This document shows, piece after piece, positions 11,260 to 26,718 of a stretch of DNA of 64,000 nt. The translations under genes were made by a program, and so were the position numbers. Source of the stretch: Nematostella vectensis (taxonomy: Eukaryota; Cnidaria; Anthozoa; Actiniaria; Edwardsiidae); contig NC_064047.1 in the NCBI RefSeq assembly GCF_932526225.1, positions 1,054,001-1,118,000 on the forward strand. Direction: 5' to 3'. Within the stretch, counting starts at the first letter, position 1. Every line of letters begins with the position of its first letter. A model generated the notes under the pieces. It was given only the letters and a program-made list of their open reading frames with translations. It was not told the origin of the DNA and ran no database searches.

Positions 11260-13282
11260 TGATGGGTTCACTCATAGTACCTGTATCACAGTTGTACGCT
11301 CCTAGTGATGGGTTCACTCATAGTACCTATATCACAGCTGTACGCTCCTAGTGATGGGCTCACTCATAGTACCTGTATCACAGTTGTACGCTCCTAGTGA
11401 TGGGTTCACTCATAGTACCTATATCAGAGCTGTACGCTCCTAGCGATGGGCTCACTCATAGTAACTATATCACAGTTGTACCCTCCTAGTGATGGGCTCA
11501 CTCAAAGTACCTATATCACAGTTGTACACTCCTAGTGATTGGCTCACTCATAGTACCTATATCACAGTTGTACACTCCTAGTGATTGGCTCACTCATACT
11601 ACCTATATCACAGTTGTACGCTTCTAGTGATGGGCTCACTCATAGTACCTATATCACAGTTGTACGCTTCTATTGTTGGGCTCACTCATAGTACCTATAT
11701 CACAGTTGTACGCTTCTATGATGGGCATTCTCATAGTACCTGTATCACAGTTGTACGCTCCTAGTGATGGGCATTCTCATAGTACCTGTTTCACAGTTGT
11801 ACGCTCCTAGTGATGGGCTCACTCATAGTACCTATATCACAGTTGTACACTCCTAGTGATTGGCTCACTCATACTACCTATATCACAGTTGTACGCTTCT
11901 AGTGATGGGCTCACTCATAGTACCTATATCACAGTTGTACGCTTCTATTGTTGGGCTCACTCATAGTACCTATATCACAGTTGTACGCTTCTATGATGGG
12001 CATTCTCATAGTACCTGTTTCACAGTTGTACGCTCCTAGCGATGGGCTCACTCATAGTACCTATATCACAGTTGTACGCTTCTAGTGATGGGCTCACTCA
12101 TAGTACCTATATCACAGTTGTACACTCCTAGTGATTGGCTCACTCATACTACCTATATCACAGTTGTACGCTTCTAGTGATGGGCTCACTCATAGTACCT
12201 ATATCACAGTTGTACGCTTCTATTGTTGGGCTCACTCATAGTACCTATATCACAGTTGTACGCTTCTATGATGGGCATTCTCATAGTACCTGTATCACAG
12301 TTGTACGCTCCTAGTGATGGGCATTCTCATAGTACCTGTTTCACAGTTGTACGCTCCTAGTGATGGGCTCACTCATAGTACCTATATCACAGTTGTACGC
12401 TCCTAGTGATGGGCTCACTCATAGTACCTATATCACAGTTGTACGCTCCTAGTGATGGGCTCACTCATAGTACCTATATCACAGTTGTACGCTCCTAGTG
12501 ATGGGTTCACTCATAGTACCTATATCACAGTTGTACGCTCCTAGTGATGGGTTCACTCACAGTACCTATATCACAGTTGTACGCTCCTAGTGATGGGCTC
12601 ACTCATAGTACCTGTATCACAGTTGTACGCTTCTATTGTTGGGCTCACTCATAGTACCTATATCACAGCTGTACGCTCCTAGCGATGGGCTCACTCATAG
12701 TACCTGTATCACAGTTGTACGCTCATAGTGATGGGTTCACTCATAGTACCTATATCAGAGCTGTACGCTCCTAGCGATGGGCTCACTCATAGTACCTATA
12801 TCACAGTTGTACCCTCCTAGTGATGGGCTCACTCAAAGTACCTATATCAGAGCTGTACGCTCCTAGCGATGGGCTCACTCATAGTACCTATATCACAGTT
12901 GTACGCTTCTATTGTTGGGCTCACTCATAGTACCTATATCACAGTTGTACGCTTCTAGTGATGGGCTCACTCATAGTACCTATATCACAGTTGTACGCTC
13001 CTAGTGATGGGCTAACTCATAGTACCTATATCACAGTTGTACGCTCCTAGTGATGGGCTCACTCACAGTACCTATATCACAGTTGTACGCTCCTAGTGAT
13101 GGGCTCACTCACAGTACCTATATCACAGTTGTACGCTCCTAGTGATGGGCTCACTCATAGTACCTATATCACAGCTGTACGCTCCTAGCGATGGGCTCAC
13201 TCATAGTACCTATATCACAGTTGTACGCTTCTAGTGATGGGCTCACTCATAGTACCTATATCACAGTTGTACGCTTCTAGTA
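11260..13282 (+). repeat. Satellite higher-order block A0
   Basis: First copy of the 2,023-bp A block, made mostly of 46-bp monomers. It is marked by a unique TAACTATATC variant at 11462 and a CTCAAAGTACC variant near 11503. The same marker recurs 8,239 bp later in A1 and a further 5,197 bp later in A2. Bases 11122-11259 before it are a degenerate leader. Confidence 0.8.
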
Positions 13283-16200
13283 ATGGGCTCACTCATAGTA
13301 CCTGTATCACAGTTGTACGCTTCTATGATGGGCATTCTCATAGTACCTGTTTCACAGTTGTACGCTTCTAGCGATGGGCATTCTCATAGTACCTGTTTCA
13401 CAGTTGTACGCTTCTATGATGGGCATTCTCATAGTACCTGTATCACAGTTGTACGCTTCTATGATGGGCATTCTCATAGTACCTGTATCACAGTTGTACG
13501 CTCCTAGCGATGGGCTCACTCATAGTACCTATATCACAGTTGTACGCTTCTAGTGATGGGCTCACTCATAGTACCTATATCACAGTTGTACGCTTCTAGT
13601 AATGGGCTCACTCATAGTACCTGTATCACAGTTGTACGCTTCTATGATGGGCATTCTCATAGTACCTGTATCACAGTTGTACGCTTCTATGATGGGCATT
13701 CTCATAGTACCTGTTTCACAGTTGTACGCTTCTATGATGGGCATTCTCATAGTACCTGTTTCACAGTTGTACGCTTCTATGATGGGCATTCTCATAGTAC
13801 CTGTATCACAGTTGTACGCTTCTATGATGGGCATTCTCATAGTACCTGTATCACAGTTGTACGCTTCTATGATGGGCATTCTCATAGTACCTGTTTCACA
13901 GTTGTACGCTTCTATGATGGGCTCACTCATAGTACCTGTTTCACAGTTGTACGCTTCTATGATGGGCATTCTCATAGTACCTGTTTCACAGTTGTACGCT
14001 TCTATGATGGGCATTCTCATAGTACCTGTATCACAGTTGTACGCTTCTATGATGGGCATTCTCATAGTACCTGTTTCACAGTTGTACGCTTCTATGATGG
14101 GCATTCTCATAGTACCTGTATCACAGTTGTACGCTTCTATGATGGGCATTCTCATAGTACCTATATCACAGTTGTACGCTTCTATGATGGGCATTCTCAT
14201 AGTACCTGTATCACAGTTGTACGCTCCTAGTGATGGGCATTCTCATAGTACCTGTATCACAGTTGTACGCTTCTATGATGGGCATTCTCATAGTACCTAT
14301 ATCACAGTTGTACGCTCCTAGTGATGGGCATTCTCATAGTACCTATATCACAGTTGTACGCTCCTAGTGATGGGCTCACTCATAGTACCTATATCACAGT
14401 TGTACGCTCCTAGTGATGGGCTCACTCATAGTACCTGTATCACAGTTGTACGCTTCTATGATGGGCATTCTCATAGTACCTGTTTCACAGTTGTACGCTC
14501 CTAGTGATGGGCATTCTCATAGTACCTGTATCACAGTTGTACGCTTCTATGATGGGCATTCTCATAGTACCTGTTTCACAGTTGTACGCTCCTAGTGATG
14601 GGCATTCTCATAGTACCTGTATCACAGTTGTACGCTTCTATGATGGGCATTCTCATAGTACCTATATCACAGTTGTACGCTTCTATGATGGGCATTCTCA
14701 TAGTACCTGTATCACAGTTGTACGCTCCTAGTGATGGGCATTCTCATAGTACCTGTATCACAGTTGTACGCTTCTATGATGGGCATTCTCATAGTACCTA
14801 TATCACAGTTGTACGCTCCTAGTGATGGGCATTCTCATAGTACCTATATCACAGTTGTACGCTCCTAGTGATGGCCTCACTCATAGTACCTGTATCACAG
14901 TTGTACGCTTCTATGATGGGCATTCTCATAGTACCTGTTTCACAGTTGTACGCTCCTAGTGATGGGCATTCTCATAGTACCTGTTTCACAGTTGTACGCT
15001 CCTAGTGATGGGCATTCTCATAGTACCTGTTTCACAGTTGTACGCTTCTATGATGGGCATTCTCATAGTACCTGTTTCACAGTTGTACGCTTCTATGATG
15101 GGCATTCTCATAGTACCTGTATCACAGTTGTACGCTTCTATGATGGGCATTCTCATAGTACCTGTATCACAGTTGTACGCTTCTATGATGGGCATTCTCA
15201 TAGTACCTGTTTCACAGTTGTACGCTTCTATGATGGGCTCACTCATAGTACCTGTTTCACAGTTGTACGCTTCTATGATGGGCATTCTCATAGTACCTGT
15301 TTCACAGTTGTACGCTTCTATGATGGGCATTCTCATAGTACCTGTATCACAGTTGTACGCTTCTATGATGGGCATTCTCATAGTACCTGTTTCACAGTTG
15401 TACGCTTCTATGATGGGCATTCTCATAGTACCTGTATCACAGTTGTACGCTTCTATGATGGGCATTCTCATAGTACCTATATCACAGTTGTACGCTTCTA
15501 TGATGGGCATTCTCATAGTACCTGTATCACAGTTGTACGCTCCTAGTGATGGGCATTCTCATAGTACCTGTATCACAGTTGTACGCTTCTATGATGGGCA
15601 TTCTCATAGTACCTATATCACAGTTGTACGCTCATAGTGATGGGCATTCTCATAGTACCTACATCACAGTTGTACGCTCCTAGTGATGGGCTCACTCATA
15701 GTACCTGTATCACAGTTGTACGCTTCTATGCTGGGCATTCTCATAGTACCTGTTTCACAGTTGTACGCTCCTAGTGATGGGCATTCTCATAGTACCTGTA
15801 TCACAGTTGTACGCTTCTATGATGGGCATTCTCATAGTACCTGTTTCACAGTTGTACGCTCCTAGTGATGGGCATTCTCATAGTACCTGTATCACAGTTG
15901 TACGCTTCTATGATGGGCATTCTCATAGTACCTATATCACAGTTGTACGCTTCTATGATGGGCATTCTCATAGTACCTGTATCACAGTTGTACGCTCCTA
16001 GTGATGGGCATTCTCATAGTACCTGTATCACAGTTGTACGCTTCTATGATGGGCATTCTCATAGTACCTATATCACAGTTGTACGCTCCTAGTGATGGGC
16101 ATTCTCATAGTACCTATATCACAGTTGTACGCTCCTAGTGATGGGCTCACTCATAGTACCTGTATCACAGTTGTACGCTTCTATGATGGGCATTCTCATA

Positions 16201-16460
16201 GTACCTGTTTCACAGTTGTACGCTCCTAGTGATGGGCATTCTCATAGTACCTGTTTCACAGTTGTACGCTTCTATGATGGGCTCACTCATAGTACCTATA
16301 TCACAGCTGTACGCTCCTAGCGATGGGCTCACTCATAGTACCTATATCACAGTTGTACGCTCCTAGTGATGGGTTCACTCATAGTACCTATATCACAGTT
16401 GTACGCTCCTAGTGATGGGCTCACTCATAGTACCTATATCACAGTTGTACGCTTCTAGTA
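13283..16460 (+). repeat. Satellite higher-order block B1 with 140-bp linker
   Basis: The B block is mainly 45-bp monomers. Its body is 3,038 bp (13283-16320), followed by a 140-bp linker of three 46-bp-type monomers. Markers are a GGCC variant near 14872 and an ATGCTGGGC variant near 15728. The next B begins exactly 3,178 bp later. Confidence 0.8.
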
Positions 16461-19400
16461 ATGGGCTCACTCATAGTACCTGTATCACAGTTGTACGCTT
16501 CTATGATGGGCATTCTCATAGTACCTGTTTCACAGTTGTACGCTTCTAGCGATGGGCATTCTCATAGTACCTGTTTCACAGTTGTACGCTTCTATGATGG
16601 GCATTCTCATAGTACCTGTATCACAGTTGTACGCTTCTATGATGGGCATTCTCATAGTACCTGTATCACAGTTGTACGCTCCTAGCGATGGGCTCACTCA
16701 TAGTACCTATATCACAGTTGTACGCTTCTAGTGATGGGCTCACTCATAGTACCTATATCACAGTTGTACGCTTCTAGTAATGGGCTCACTCATAGTACCT
16801 GTATCACAGTTGTACGCTTCTATGATGGGCATTCTCATAGTACCTGTATCACAGTTGTACGCTTCTATGATGGGCATTCTCATAGTACCTGTTTCACAGT
16901 TGTACGCTTCTATGATGGGCATTCTCATAGTACCTGTTTCACAGTTGTACGCTTCTATGATGGGCATTCTCATAGTACCTGTATCACAGTTGTACGCTTC
17001 TATGATGGGCATTCTCATAGTACCTGTATCACAGTTGTACGCTTCTATGATGGGCATTCTCATAGTACCTGTTTCACAGTTGTACGCTTCTATGATGGGC
17101 TCACTCATAGTACCTGTTTCACAGTTGTACGCTTCTATGATGGGCATTCTCATAGTACCTGTTTCACAGTTGTACGCTTCTATGATGGGCATTCTCATAG
17201 TACCTGTATCACAGTTGTACGCTTCTATGATGGGCATTCTCATAGTACCTGTTTCACAGTTGTACGCTTCTATGATGGGCATTCTCATAGTACCTGTATC
17301 ACAGTTGTACGCTTCTATGATGGGCATTCTCATAGTACCTATATCACAGTTGTACGCTTGTATGATGGGCATTCTCATAGTACCTGTATCACAGTTGTAC
17401 GCTCCTAGTGATGGGCATTCTCATAGTACCTGTATCACAGTTGTACGCTTCTATGATGGGCATTCTCATAGTACCTATATCACAGTTGTACGCTCCTAGT
17501 GATGGGCATTCTCATAGTACCTATATCACAGTTGTACGCTCCTAGTGATGGGCTCACTCATAGTACCTATATCACAGTTGTACGCTCCTAGTGATGGGCT
17601 CACTCATAGTACCTGTATCACAGTTGTACGCTTCTATGATGGGCATTCTCATAGTACCTGTTTCACAGTTGTACGCTCCTAGTGATGGGCATTCTCATAG
17701 TACCTGTATCACAGTTGTACGCTTCTATGATGGGCATTCTCATAGTACCTGTTTCACAGTTGTACGCTCCTAGTGATGGGCATTCTCATAGTACCTGTAT
17801 CACAGTTGTACGCTTCTATGATGGGCATTCTCATAGTACCTATATCACAGTTGTACGCTTCTATGATGGGCATTCTCATAGTACCTGTATCACAGTTGTA
17901 CGCTCCTAGTGATGGGCATTCTCATAGTACCTGTATCACAGTTGTACGCTTCTATGATGGGCATTCTCATAGTACCTATATCACAGTTGTACGCTCCTAG
18001 TGATGGGCATTCTCATAGTACCTATATCACAGTTGTACGCTCCTAGTGATGGCCTCACTCATAGTACCTGTATCACAGTTGTACGCTTCTATGATGGGCA
18101 TTCTCATAGTACCTGTTTCACAGTTGTACGCTCCTAGTGATGGGCATTCTCATAGTACCTGTTTCACAGTTGTACGCTCCTAGTGATGGGCATTCTCATA
18201 GTACCTGTTTCACAGTTGTACGCTTCTATGATGGGCATTCTCATAGTACCTGTTTCACAGTTGTACGCTTCTATGATGGGCATTCTCATAGTACCTGTAT
18301 CACAGTTGTACGCTTCTATGATGGGCATTCTCATAGTACCTGTATCACAGTTGTACGCTTCTATGATGGGCATTCTCATAGTACCTGTTTCACAGTTGTA
18401 CGCTTCTATGATGGGCTCACTCATAGTACCTGTTTCACAGTTGTACGCTTCTATGATGGGCATTCTCATAGTACCTGTTTCACAGTTGTACGCTTCTATG
18501 ATGGGCATTCTCATAGTACCTGTATCACAGTTGTACGCTTCTATGATGGGCATTCTCATAGTACCTGTTTCACAGTTGTACGCTTCTATGATGGGCATTC
18601 TCATAGTACCTGTATCACAGTTGTACGCTTCTATGATGGGCATTCTCATAGTACCTATATCACAGTTGTACGCTTCTATGATGGGCATTCTCATAGTACC
18701 TGTATCACAGTTGTACGCTCCTAGTGATGGGCATTCTCATAGTACCTGTATCACAGTTGTACGCTTCTATGATGGGCATTCTCATAGTACCTATATCACA
18801 GTTGTACGCTCCTAGTGATGGGCATTCTCATAGTACCTACATCACAGTTGTACGCTCCTAGTGATGGGCTCACTCATAGTACCTGTATCACAGTTGTACG
18901 CTTCTATGCTGGGCATTCTCATAGTACCTGTTTCACAGTTGTACGCTCCTAGTGATGGGCATTCTCATAGTACCTGTATCACAGTTGTACGCTTCTATGA
19001 TGGGCATTCTCATAGTACCTGTTTCACAGTTGTACGCTCCTAGTGATGGGCATTCTCATAGTACCTGTATCACAGTTGTACGCTTCTATGATGGGCATTC
19101 TCATAGTACCTATATCACAGTTGTACGCTTCTATGATGGGCATTCTCATAGTACCTGTATCACAGTTGTACGCTCCTAGTGATGGGCATTCTCATAGTAC
19201 CTGTATCACAGTTGTACGCTTCTATGATGGGCATTCTCATAGTACCTATATCACAGTTGTACGCTCCTAGTGATGGGCATTCTCATAGTACCTATATCAC
19301 AGTTGTACGCTCCTAGTGATGGGCTCACTCATAGTACCTGTATCACAGTTGTACGCTTCTATGATGGGCATTCTCATAGTACCTGTTTCACAGTTGTACG

Positions 19401-19498
19401 CTCCTAGTGATGGGCATTCTCATAGTACCTGTTTCACAGTTGTACGCTTCTATGATGGGCTCACTCATAGTACCTATATCACAGCTGTACGCTCCTAG
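16461..19498 (+). repeat. Satellite block B2
   Basis: Nearly identical to B1 at an offset of 3,178 bp and the same 3,038 bp long. Private differences include CTTGTATGATG near 17358. It runs directly into block A1 without the usual 140-bp linker. Confidence 0.8.
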
Positions 19499-21521
19499 CG
19501 ATGGGCTCACTCATAGTACCTATATCACAGTTGTACGCTCCTAGTGATGGGTTCACTCATAGTACCTATATCACAGCTGTACGCTCCTAGTGATGGGCTC
19601 ACTCATAGTACCTGTATCACAGTTGTACGCTCCTAGTGATGGGTTCACTCATAGTACCTATATCAGAGCTGTACGCTCCTAGCGATGGGCTCACTCATAG
19701 TAACTATATCACAGTTGTACCCTCCTAGTGATGGGCTCACTCAAAGTACCTATATCACAGTTGTACACTCCTAGTGATTGGCTCACTCATAGTACCTATA
19801 TCACAGTTGTACACTCCTAGTGATTGGCTCACTCATACTACCTATATCACAGTTGTACGCTTCTAGTGATGGGCTCACTCATAGTACCTATATCACAGTT
19901 GTACGCTTCTATTGTTGGGCTCACTCATAGTACCTATATCACAGTTGTACGCTTCTATGATGGGCATTCTCATAGTACCTGTATCACAGTTGTACGCTCC
20001 TAGTGATGGGCATTCTCATAGTACCTGTTTCACAGTTGTACGCTCCTAGTGATGGGCTCACTCATAGTACCTATATCACAGTTGTACACTCCTAGTGATT
20101 GGCTCACTCATACTACCTATATCACAGTTGTACGCTTCTAGTGATGGGCTCACTCATAGTACCTATATCACAGTTGTACGCTTCTATTGTTGGGCTCACT
20201 CATAGTACCTATATCACAGTTGTACGCTTCTATGATGGGCATTCTCATAGTACCTGTTTCACAGTTGTACGCTCCTAGCGATGGGCTCACTCATAGTACC
20301 TATATCACAGTTGTACGCTTCTAGTGATGGGCTCACTCATAGTACCTATATCACAGTTGTACACTCCTAGTGATTGGCTCACTCATACTACCTATATCAC
20401 AGTTGTACGCTTCTAGTGATGGGCTCACTCATAGTACCTATATCACAGTTGTACGCTTCTATTGTTGGGCTCACTCATAGTACCTATATCACAGTTGTAC
20501 GCTTCTATGATGGGCATTCTCATAGTACCTGTATCACAGTTGTACGCTCCTAGTGATGGGCATTCTCATAGTACCTGTTTCACAGTTGTACGCTCCTAGT
20601 GATGGGCTCACTCATAGTACCTATATCACAGTTGTACGCTCCTAGTGATGGGCTCACTCATAGTACCTATATCACAGTTGTACGCTCCTAGTGATGGGCT
20701 CACTCATAGTACCTATATCACAGTTGTACGCTCCTAGTGATGGGTTCACTCATAGTACCTATATCACAGTTGTACGCTCCTAGTGATGGGTTCACTCACA
20801 GTACCTATATCACAGTTGTACGCTCCTAGTGATGGGCTCACTCATAGTACCTGTATCACAGTTGTACGCTTCTATTGTTGGGCTCACTCATAGTACCTAT
20901 ATCACAGCTGTACGCTCCTAGCGATGGGCTCACTCATAGTACCTGTATCACAGTTGTACGCTCCTAGTGATGGGTTCACTCATAGTACCTATATCAGAGC
21001 TGTACGCTCCTAGCGATGGGCTCACTCATAGTACCTATATCACAGTTGTACCCTCCTAGTGATGGGCTCACTCAAAGTACCTATATCAGAGCTGTACGCT
21101 CCTAGCGATGGGCTCACTCATAGTACCTATATCACAGTTGTACGCTTCTATTGTTGGGCTCACTCATAGTACCTATATCACAGTTGTACGCTTCTAGTGA
21201 TGGGCTCACTCATAGTACCTATATCACAGTTGTACGCTCCTAGTGATGGGCTAACTCATAGTACCTATATCACAGTTGTACGCTCCTAGTGATGGGCTCA
21301 CTCACAGTACCTATATCACAGTTGTACGCTCCTAGTGATGGGCTCACTCACAGTACCTATATCACAGTTGTACGCTCCTAGTGATGGGCTCACTCATAGT
21401 ACCTATATCACAGCTGTACGCTCCTAGCGATGGGCTCACTCATAGTACCTATATCACAGTTGTACGCTTCTAGTGATGGGCTCACTCATAGTACCTATAT
21501 CACAGTTGTACGCTTCTAGTA
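19499..21521 (+). repeat. Satellite block A1
   Basis: Second A block, 2,023 bp, in register with A0 at an offset of 8,239 bp. It carries the TAACTATATC marker at 19701. One difference seen from A0 is CTCCTAG where A0 has CTCATAG near 12723. Confidence 0.8.
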
Positions 21522-24500
21522 ATGGGCTCACTCATAGTACCTGTATCACAGTTGTACGCTTCTATGATGGGCATTCTCATAGTACCTGTTTCACAGTTGT
21601 ACGCTTCTAGCGATGGGCATTCTCATAGTACCTGTTTCACAGTTGTACGCTTCTATGATGGGCATTCTCATAGTACCTGTATCACAGTTGTACGCTTCTA
21701 TGATGGGCATTCTCATAGTACCTGTATCACAGTTGTACGCTCCTAGCGATGGGCTCACTCATAGTACCTATATCACAGTTGTACGCTTCTAGTGATGGGC
21801 TCACTCATAGTACCTATATCACAGTTGTACGCTTCTAGTAATGGGCTCACTCATAGTACCTGTATCACAGTTGTACGCTTCTATGATGGGCATTCTCATA
21901 GTACCTGTATCACAGTTGTACGCTTCTATGATGGGCATTCTCATAGTACCTGTTTCACAGTTGTACGCTTCTATGATGGGCATTCTCATAGTACCTGTTT
22001 CACAGTTGTACGCTTCTATGATGGGCATTCTCATAGTACCTGTATCACAGTTGTACGCTTCTATGATGGGCATTCTCATAGTACCTGTATCACAGTTGTA
22101 CGCTTCTATGATGGGCATTCTCATAGTACCTGTTTCACAGTTGTACGCTTCTATGATGGGCTCACTCATAGTACCTGTTTCACAGTTGTACGCTTCTATG
22201 ATGGGCATTCTCATAGTACCTGTATCACAGTTGTACGCTTCTATGATGGGCATTCTCATAGTACCTGTTTCACAGTTGTACGCTTCTATGATGGGCATTC
22301 TCATAGTACCTGTATCACAGTTGTACGCTTCTATGATGGGCATTCTCATAGTACCTATATCACAGTTGTACGCTTCTATGATGGGCATTCTCATAGTACC
22401 TGTATCACAGTTGTACGCTCCTAGTGATGGGCATTCTCATAGTACCTGTATCACAGTTGTACGCTTCTATGATGGGCATTCTCATAGTACCTATATCACA
22501 GTTGTACGCTCCTAGTGATGGGCATTCTCATAGTACCTATATCACAGTTGTACGCTCCTAGTGATGGGCTCACTCATAGTACCTATATCACAGTTGTACG
22601 CTCCTAGTGATGGGCTCACTCATAGTACCTGTATCACAGTTGTACGCTTCTATGATGGGCATTCTCATAGTACCTGTTTCACAGTTGTACGCTCCTAGTG
22701 ATGGGCATTCTCATAGTACCTGTATCACAGTTGTACGCTTCTATGATGGGCATTCTCATAGTACCTGTTTCACAGTTGTACGCTCCTAGTGATGGGCATT
22801 CTCATAGTACCTGTATCACAGTTGTACGCTTCTATGATGGGCATTCTCATAGTACCTATATCACAGTTGTACGCTTCTATGATGGGCATTCTCATAGTAC
22901 CTGTATCACAGTTGTACGCTCCTAGTGATGGGCATTCTCATAGTACCTGTATCACAGTTGTACGCTTCTATGATGGGCATTCTCATAGTACCTATATCAC
23001 AGTTGTACGCTCCTAGTGATGGGCATTCTCATAGTACCTATATCACAGTTGTACGCTCCTAGTGATGGCCTCACTCATAGTACCTGTATCACAGTTGTAC
23101 GCTTCTATGATGGGCATTCTCATAGTACCTGTTTCACAGTTGTACGCTCCTAGTGATGGGCATTCTCATAGTACCTGTTTCACAGTTGTACGCTCCTAGT
23201 GATGGGCATTCTCATAGTACCTGTTTCACAGTTGTACGCTTCTATGATGGGCATTCTCATAGTACCTGTTTCACAGTTGTACGCTTCTATGATGGGCATT
23301 CTCATAGTACCTGTATCACAGTTGTACGCTTCTATGATGGGCATTCTCATAGTACCTGTATCACAGTTGTACGCTTCTATGATGGGCATTCTCATAGTAC
23401 CTGTTTCACAGTTGTACGCTTCTATGATGGGCTCACTCATAGTACCTGTTTCACAGTTGTACGCTTCTATGATGGGCATTCTCATAGTACCTGTTTCACA
23501 GTTGTACGCTTCTATGATGGGCATTCTCATAGTACCTGTATCACAGTTGTACGCTTCTATGATGGGCATTCTCATAGTACCTGTTTCACAGTTGTACGCT
23601 TCTATGATGGGCATTCTCATAGTACCTGTATCACAGTTGTACGCTTCTATGATGGGCATTCTCATAGTACCTATATCACAGTTGTACGCTTCTATGATGG
23701 GCATTCTCATAGTACCTGTATCACAGTTGTACGCTCCTAGTGATGGGCATTCTCATAGTACCTGTTTCACAGTTGTACGCTTCTATGATGGGCATTCTCA
23801 TAGTACCTGTATCACAGTTGTACGCTTCTATGATGGGCATTCTCATAGTACCTATATCACAGTTGTACGCTTCTATGATGGGCATTCTCATAGTACCTGT
23901 ATCACAGTTGTACGCTCCTAGTGATGGGCATTCTCATAGTACCTGTATCACAGTTGTACGCTTCTATGATGGGCATTCTCATAGTACCTATATCACAGTT
24001 GTACGCTCCTAGTGATGGGCATTCTCATAGTACCTACATCACAGTTGTACGCTCCTAGTGATGGGCTCACTCATAGTACCTGTATCACAGTTGTACGCTT
24101 CTATGCTGGGCATTCTCATAGTACCTGTTTCACAGTTGTACGCTCCTAGTGATGGGCATTCTCATAGTACCTGTATCACAGTTGTACGCTTCTATGATGG
24201 GCATTCTCATAGTACCTGTTTCACAGTTGTACGCTCCTAGTGATGGGCATTCTCATAGTACCTGTATCACAGTTGTACGCTTCTATGATGGGCATTCTCA
24301 TAGTACCTATATCACAGTTGTACGCTTCTATGATGGGCATTCTCATAGTACCTGTATCACAGTTGTACGCTCCTAGTGATGGGCATTCTCATAGTACCTG
24401 TATCACAGTTGTACGCTTCTATGATGGGCATTCTCATAGTACCTATATCACAGTTGTACGCTCCTAGTGATGGGCATTCTCATAGTACCTATATCACAGT

Positions 24501-24695
24501 TGTACGCTCCTAGTGATGGGCTCACTCATAGTACCTGTATCACAGTTGTACGCTTCTATGATGGGCATTCTCATAGTACCTGTTTCACAGTTGTACGCTC
24601 CTAGTGATGGGCATTCTCATAGTACCTGTTTCACAGTTGTACGCTTCTATGATGGGCTCACTCATAGTACCTATATCACAGCTGTACGCTCCTAG
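21522..24695 (+). repeat. Satellite block B3 (3 monomers longer)
   Basis: B copy of 3,174 bp, 136 bp longer than B1. It has lost one monomer near its start relative to B1 and gained four around 23,740-23,920, a signature of unequal exchange in whole-monomer steps. Confidence 0.75.
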
Positions 24696-26718
24696 CGATG
24701 GGCTCACTCATAGTACCTATATCACAGTTGTACGCTCCTAGTGATGGGTTCACTCATAGTACCTATATCACAGCTGTACGCTCCTAGTGATGGGCTCACT
24801 CATAGTACCTGTATCACAGTTGTACGCTCCTAGTGATGGGTTCACTCATAGTACCTATATCAGAGCTGTACGCTCCTAGCGATGGGCTCACTCATAGTAA
24901 CTATATCACAGTTGTACCCTCCTAGTGATGGGCTCACTCAAAGTACCTATATCACAGTTGTACACTCCTAGTGATTGGCTCACTCATAGTACCTATATCA
25001 CAGTTGTACACTCCTAGTGATTGGCTCACTCATACTACCTATATCACAGTTGTACGCTTCTAGTGATGGGCTCACTCATAGTACCTATATCACAGTTGTA
25101 CGCTTCTATTGTTGGGCTCACTCATAGTACCTATATCACAGTTGTACGCTTCTATGATGGGCATTCTCATAGTACCTGTATCACAGTTGTACGCTCCTAG
25201 TGATGGGCATTCTCATAGTACCTGTTTCACAGTTGTACGCTCCTAGTGATGGGCTCACTCATAGTACCTATATCACAGTTGTACACTCCTAGTGATTGGC
25301 TCACTCATACTACCTATATCACAGTTGTACGCTTCTAGTGATGGGCTCACTCATAGTACCTATATCACAGTTGTACGCTTCTATTGTTGGGCTCACTCAT
25401 AGTACCTATATCACAGTTGTACGCTTCTATGATGGGCATTCTCATAGTACCTGTTTCACAGTTGTACGCTCCTAGCGATGGGCTCACTCATAGTACCTAT
25501 ATCACAGTTGTACGCTTCTAGTGATGGGCTCACTCATAGTACCTATATCACAGTTGTACACTCCTAGTGATTGGCTCACTCATACTACCTATATCACAGT
25601 TGTACGCTTCTAGTGATGGGCTCACTCATAGTACCTATATCACAGTTGTACGCTTCTATTGTTGGGCTCACTCATAGTACCTATATCACAGTTGTACGCT
25701 TCTATGATGGGCATTCTCATAGTACCTGTATCACAGTTGTACGCTCCTAGTGATGGGCATTCTCATAGTACCTGTTTCACAGTTGTACGCTCCTAGTGAT
25801 GGGCTCACTCATAGTACCTATATCACAGTTGTACGCTCCTAGTGATGGGCTCACTCATAGTACCTATATCACAGTTGTACGCTCCTAGTGATGGGCTCAC
25901 TCATAGTACCTATATCACAGTTGTACGCTCCTAGTGATGGGTTCACTCATAGTACCTATATCACAGTTGTACGCTCCTAGTGATGGGTTCACTCACAGTA
26001 CCTATATCACAGTTGTACGCTCCTAGTGATGGGCTCACTCATAGTACCTGTATCACAGTTGTACGCTTCTATTGTTGGGCTCACTCATAGTACCTATATC
26101 ACAGCTGTACGCTCCTAGCGATGGGCTCACTCATAGTACCTGTATCACAGTTGTACGCTCCTAGTGATGGGTTCACTCATAGTACCTATATCAGAGCTGT
26201 ACGCTCCTAGCGATGGGCTCACTCATAGTACCTATATCACAGTTGTACCCTCCTAGTGATGGGCTCACTCAAAGTACCTATATCAGAGCTGTACGCTCCT
26301 AGCGATGGGCTCACTCATAGTACCTATATCACAGTTGTACGCTTCTATTGTTGGGCTCACTCATAGTACCTATATCACAGTTGTACGCTTCTAGTGATGG
26401 GCTCACTCATAGTACCTATATCACAGTTGTACGCTCCTAGTGATGGGCTAACTCATAGTACCTATATCACAGTTGTACGCTCCTAGTGATGGGCTCACTC
26501 ACAGTACCTATATCACAGTTGTACGCTCCTAGTGATGGGCTCACTCACAGTACCTATATCACAGTTGTACGCTCCTAGTGATGGGCTCACTCATAGTACC
26601 TATATCACAGCTGTACGCTCCTAGCGATGGGCTCACTCATAGTACCTATATCACAGTTGTACGCTTCTAGTGATGGGCTCACTCATAGTACCTATATCAC
26701 AGTTGTACGCTTCTAGTA
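24696..26718 (+). repeat. Satellite block A2
   Basis: Third A block, again 2,023 bp, offset 5,197 bp from A1, with the TAACTATATC marker at 24898. Confidence 0.8.
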